A program made the position numbers and the translations under genes. From Flabesymbios commensalis (Eukaryota > Annelida > Polychaeta > Terebellida > Flabelligeridae): a stretch of DNA of 64,000 nucleotides. The notes under the pieces are model-generated. The model was given only the letters and a program-made list of their open reading frames with translations. It was not told the DNA's origin and searched no databases. Positions 59,999-64,000 of the stretch are shown one piece after another. The stretch spans positions 36,116,416-36,180,415 of the forward strand of contig OZ024905.1 of assembly GCA_964017125.1 (NCBI GenBank), given 5' to 3'. Numbering within the stretch: the first letter of the stretch is position 1; every line of letters begins with the position of its first letter.

Positions 59999-60972
59999 CA
60001 GTTGAGGGACAAGGTCAGAACCCCTTTCACATGGCTGTGACTGATATCAATGTTGCTCGATGTTGTTGTAGAGTTCAAAGTTGAGACATAATTTTACAGT
60101 TACCTATAGAAAAATGTGAAAGTCTGCTGATTTTGCTATGTATTGTTTACAAGTTCTCTTGATTGACCGAAAGAAAATCGACTTTCAAACAAGCATAATA
60201 GTGTTGAATTACAGTATACACAGAATGAACAAAATTAACATTTGTTTTACATGCACAGGAATTAATCAGTTTATCGCTCATTGAGATTAAATAGTCGTCA
60301 GTCTATGAGTAGACGGGAGGTATTACTGGAGAGACAGCACACTCATAAATACAGAATAGTTGACATAACTCTATGATCAGTCCTGTATTTCAAAAGCAAT
60401 CACTCGGGAAGGAGAATAATAGCTGGATCAACCAGCGGTGTCATGAGATCCCTGTAGTCCTCAACTAGGAGGACTGTGGAGGATTGTAAAGTGGACAGTG
60501 AGGCGCCGGCAGGACGCCACAGGACAAATGAAGAATAGGACGCTCTGGCTCTGTTTGTGTTCCTGTATGCGTGGACCGTCTGGACGGGGGACGTGTTATA
60601 TGCCTGGATCCCGAGTGGAGGGGACGTCCGCATATATTCCTGGTCTCAGCGCGACCTGATCCCGAGAGGTGACAGTCTATGGTAGTACTTGATATGCTAG
60701 TACTCTCCCGGTGGTCCCGCCTTTCTCCAAGACGCCAGATAGGCGACGTGAGGTGCCCCAGTGACCCCAGAAATATAATTCTATCGATCAGTTAACCCAT
60801 TGAACCGTCTGTTTGATATGTCCTATGTAGGGGTGAGTGAATGGAATTAAATACCCCGCTCTCCATGTGTGGGTTTTGTCAATGAACAAACACACTACTG
60901 TTTCAAGAAGCAATGCAAGACGACTAATAACCGCCAATGTTGAATGCTATGGCAGCCACACATATGACATAT
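59999..60972. other. No supported gene
   Basis: A minus-strand 77-codon frame at 60,400-60,633 has no recognised domain. GTTAACCCATTGAACCG at 60,791 resembles a piggyBac-type MITE end, but no matching right end was found. Confidence 0.4.
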
Positions 60973-61173
60973 TTTAAAGATGATCTATCACCCCTTATAT
61001 AGTATGAATATAGTATGAATAATCCAAGTTGCCACAAGATGGGGCACAAGTGTTTCCTCATATGGGGTGATTGGCTATCATGTGACCCTCTGAGAGGGTC
61101 ACATGATAGCCAATCACCCCATATAAGGACATAATTATTCATACCATATAAGGGGTGATAGATCACCTTTAAG
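60973..61173. mobile_element. Nested foldback element, about 200 bp
   Basis: Inner arms 61,060-61,091 and 61,093-61,124 are perfect 32-bp complements with a one-base spacer. Outer arms (about 60,975-61,013 and 61,133-61,172) share GATCTATCACCCCTTATAT and its complement with few mismatches. The left side has about 45 bp of unpaired sequence between outer and inner arms. The layout fits a foldback transposon with a deleted or inserted segment. No coding capacity. Confidence 0.8.
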
Positions 61174-61950
61174 TTGAAGCAGGCACGTCAGTATTTACCC
61201 ATGTGTCAGTCTTTATTGCAGTAGGTGGCGAGGAATAAATTCCGCCCTCTGCCGAGTCATATTTTTCCAAATCAAATAGAGATACTTCAGCCTTAATTTT
61301 TATAGCGATTCAGATCAATGAAAGATGCAGTATCAAATAAAGCCAGTAAATATAAAAAATAGAATGGACTTTATACATGAAACCGACATAACATTTTCCA
61401 TTCTCATAAGGGGTGTGTCAGGCAGGCTGCCTACATGTATTAAAACTATGATGGAAGAGAGAACATTGTCTTTTGTCGTCAATGGATTGTATGGATTATC
61501 GAGCCTCTGAGCTTGGAACACCAGGGTATTCATTGCCATAGAAATTAATACTTTCATTCATACATAACGAATATCATATCTTGGATCGGATGATTCTCTT
61601 TATTAATGTATTTAAATTAAATGTGTTTATACATGTAATGACTTACGTAAATTGTATTTTTATTAAATTGTAATGCAAATAAAAGTTAATAAATCATCGT
61701 TTCTCGCTACACCACAAAAAAGTGGCTTATATAGTATAAGGACATTTAAAAACGCATGTGGATTGAAAACAGTCATATGGGGTGTGCATGAAAACAGCAC
61801 AGACGCCTAAATAAATAAACGCGTTATTTGCAAAATGCTATAAATTTAGCAAAACTGAAAATAATTTGTTTTTCATTAATAATCCATCTGCTTTCTAATA
61901 AACATAGCGATGCAAGTGAATAATGATTCCCAATTGAGTTCAGTTTTAAT
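61174..61950. other. No gene seen
   Basis: AT-rich sequence with short frames only. Confidence 0.45.
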
Positions 61951-62047
61951 GCAGCAATCACGAGGCGTTGACCAAATGTTTGTCCATCGTCAGCGACTTT
62001 GGCCCAACATTATACCAACGTTGGATGGACGCGTCATGTTTCCTGGG
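61951..62047. mobile_element. Palindromic foldback MITE, family B
   Basis: It runs from GCAGCAATCACGAGGCGTTG to GACGCGTCATGTTTCCTGGG. The arms share CCAAATGTTTGTCCATCGTC-type and CCAACGTTGGATGG segments with moderate divergence. Confidence 0.72.
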
Positions 62048-62465
62048 AATATGCATTTAAATAGACTACTGCTATCCATGACACATGTACGTGTTCTCAA
62101 GAGACTGGAATCACAATAGCCAAACTTGACCTCAAGTTGAAAGGAATGTAATAATTTGAGATTGATTTTGCAAAACAATCATTACCGTTTATTGGTTTTC
62201 TCTTTATGGATTCGCCCTTTAGATATGTGGCCATTATCTCCCGGATGCCACAGAGAGGAAGGGCTGCAGGGACACTACGTGTTCTAAAAATAGGCTGGCT
62301 TTTCACATGTAGGTGAGAGAAATGTCATATTATTTATTCTGATTTCAGAGGCTAATCACAAGCCAACTACGGTACTGTCTGCATATGGACGTCATTAGGT
62401 GGGTAATGCATCTGATCTTCAGTGAGTGTACACTCACTTAGTCAGACACAAAAAAGAAGGGACAT

Positions 62466-62574
62466 CACATTAAACACAAAACATTTGTTTAACATTTATA
62501 CAATGTTGGACCAACGTCGAAGACGTTGGTCCAACATTGTATAAATGTTATACAAATGTTTTGTGTTTAGTGTG
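62466..62574. mobile_element. Palindromic foldback MITE, family A, near-perfect
   Basis: It runs from CACATTAAACACAAAAC to GTTTTGTGTTTAGTGTG. The arms pair almost throughout, and the centre is CCAACGTCGAAGACGTTGG. It is the most symmetric family A copy in the window. Confidence 0.88.
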
Positions 62575-62874
62575 ATAACAGTCACGAATAAAAAAAAAAC
62601 ATAGCTACCAATTCAACCTTCCTGTTTCATCTATATAGTCTGAAATATCTTTTCAATGTGCTGTCTATATTATCTCCTATTTTGCGCCTCTCAGCTCGGA
62701 CGCCAACAAACGTTGAGTATGTTATGATGGTATTATTGTGAGAACAACACGACGCTCATATAAACGCCAACACCAATAATTGTTACCACGATAGATGCTG
62801 GTGCAGGCGATATCTCTTTAGTGGTCAAGATGTATTTTTTTTTTGGCGGGGGGGGGCAGTTGAATAAAAAATAC

Positions 62875-62935
62875 GCAGCTAAGCATTGGATCAATGTTGG
62901 CCGACGTTTGGCCAGCATTGAGTCACCATTTTGTC
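62875..62935. mobile_element. Foldback MITE fragment, family B-like
   Basis: GCATTGGATCAATGTTGGCC and GGCCAGCATTGAGTCACC face each other around CGACGTTT. Only the inner part of the family B arms is recognisable. Confidence 0.5.
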
Positions 62936-63015
62936 ACCATTTTCTGTTGTGACATTCCAGGGAGGAGTAGGCTATATCCCGCCAAGAGTAGGCAAACAAA
63001 TACAAAATATTCTTC

Positions 63016-63135
63016 TCTGCAAACATGAGACGTTGACCCAATATTACTCTAATATTGTGCCAACATGTACGACAACGTTTACGACGTTGGTCCACTATTA
63101 GACCAGCATTGGTTGCCCGTCTCATGTTTACTGGC
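63016..63135. mobile_element. Palindromic foldback MITE, family B
   Basis: It spans CTGCAAACATGAGACGTTGA to CGTCTCATGTTTACTGG. The arms include CCAATATTACTCTAATATTG and partial complements, with a centre of GACAACGTTTACGACGTTGG. Several mismatches suggest moderate age. Confidence 0.72.
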
Positions 63136-64000
63136 TTACACCGGGGCTGGGCAGAGTGGCGCCAACTGTCAAACAGGCTGATCCAGGTAAATGACGTCAT
63201 ATAGTCTGCATCCCCTGACGATCCATAGACATTATGAGCTCAAACGCTCAGACCTTTTAGCGGGAAGCGGATCTGTGGCTATGAAATGAAGAAGCCTGGT
63301 GACTAGGCCCTCCTCCCTGCCAGGCGAGCCAACTCACCTTCTACACCCTAGATGCTACTGTGACCTTCTACATACTAGAAGTCATCCGGTGTGATGACCT
63401 TATGCATACAGACACGCCTCAGCTCATACAGGTTCTCTACTCATGGAAATCACGATGATGACCTAATCATTATGTACTTGCACCGCCTGTTTTAGGAAGA
63501 ATCTAGTTTTTTGTTCAGATGAGTTGATATCACTCGTTTTATTAAATAATTACAATTTGAAGGTATCGCCAGAGTTGCAACTGTTTTGCGCAAGTAAAAT
63601 CCAACTTCTTTATCAGTTTTATTAATTCAGTCACTTGTACATTTCATTATTAAAGTAGTAAATAAAATTGTCAAGTTGATTTATGTACATCTTCAGCTTC
63701 GATTTTAATGAAAAAGAATTGTAGCCAGCGGGAATATTACTTTACGGAGAACTGGTACTTAAGGCCTCAGATCTATGTATCTGGTATTTTTAAGTAATGA
63801 ACTATTTCGTCCGCTCCGGAAACATATCAATTTTCAAATAATTGTTAGGTTTTCACGCTCTTTCAGAGACAATAACAACACTGAAGATGTTTTGAGGCTG
63901 TTTTTATGGGAACGGGAAACAATATCAGTTATCAGGTCAAATATTCATTTTCAAGTTTAATATTTGAATCGCTTGCATTGTTATTATTTATTATTATTGT
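63136..64000. other. No gene seen
   Basis: AT-rich sequence to the end of the window, short frames only. Confidence 0.45.

Noticed and set aside
1-64000. Bacterial operon, phage or defence system
   Set aside because: No dense coding, no ribosome binding site pattern, and all recognised elements are of animal type.

Overview
This is animal nuclear DNA made almost entirely of repeats. No host protein-coding gene can be supported. The style is non-prokaryotic: AT-rich intergenic sequence, tRNA-derived SINEs, a LINE, TTAA-flanked MITEs, palindromic foldback elements, long tetranucleotide microsatellites and a large satellite. The mix recalls marine invertebrates, most likely a mollusc, but that is an inference from repeat style and no gene confirms it.

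Layout. 1-17.6 kb: AT-rich sequence with foldback elements, long (GTGA)n, (CTGA/CTCA/ATTC)n and (GAAT)n tracts, two tRNA-type SINE heads, a TIR MITE at 8.9 kb and a 38-bp minisatellite at 15.8-16.7 kb. 17.7-30.3 kb: a cluster of eight related piggyBac-type MITEs (TTAA targets, CCCTTTAACCGCC ends, a conserved internal hairpin), one further TTAA MITE with a different interior, foldbacks and SINE fragments. 30.96-48.51 kb: one uninterrupted satellite of about 460 units of 38 bp, with higher-order structure. 48.5-53.7 kb: unremarkable sequence with two foldbacks. 53.76-55.86 kb: a 5'-truncated LINE on the minus strand with an open 610-codon reverse transcriptase region. 57.1-60.0 kb: a short palindromic repeat, then a 26-bp tandem array in three blocks. 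60-64 kb: a large nested foldback and four palindromic MITE copies or fragments.

The most striking feature is the 38-bp satellite. Its monomer has no stop codon in any of the three plus-strand phases. Because 38 is not a multiple of 3, every frame reads the same 38-residue peptide and single-base indels do not close it. Open frames of up to about 15 kb result, but I read them as a property of the monomer, not as genes. The 26-bp array does the same on the minus strand. Within the satellite, shared variants at constant offsets show kilobase-scale tandem duplications (3,077, 2,811 and 4,329 bp). Stop-bearing monomers are almost confined to the array edges. Variation at the two CpG sites of the monomer looks like methyl-CpG decay.

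Nothing here resembles an operon, a CRISPR array or a defence system. The only sequence with a confident enzymatic identity is the LINE reverse transcriptase.
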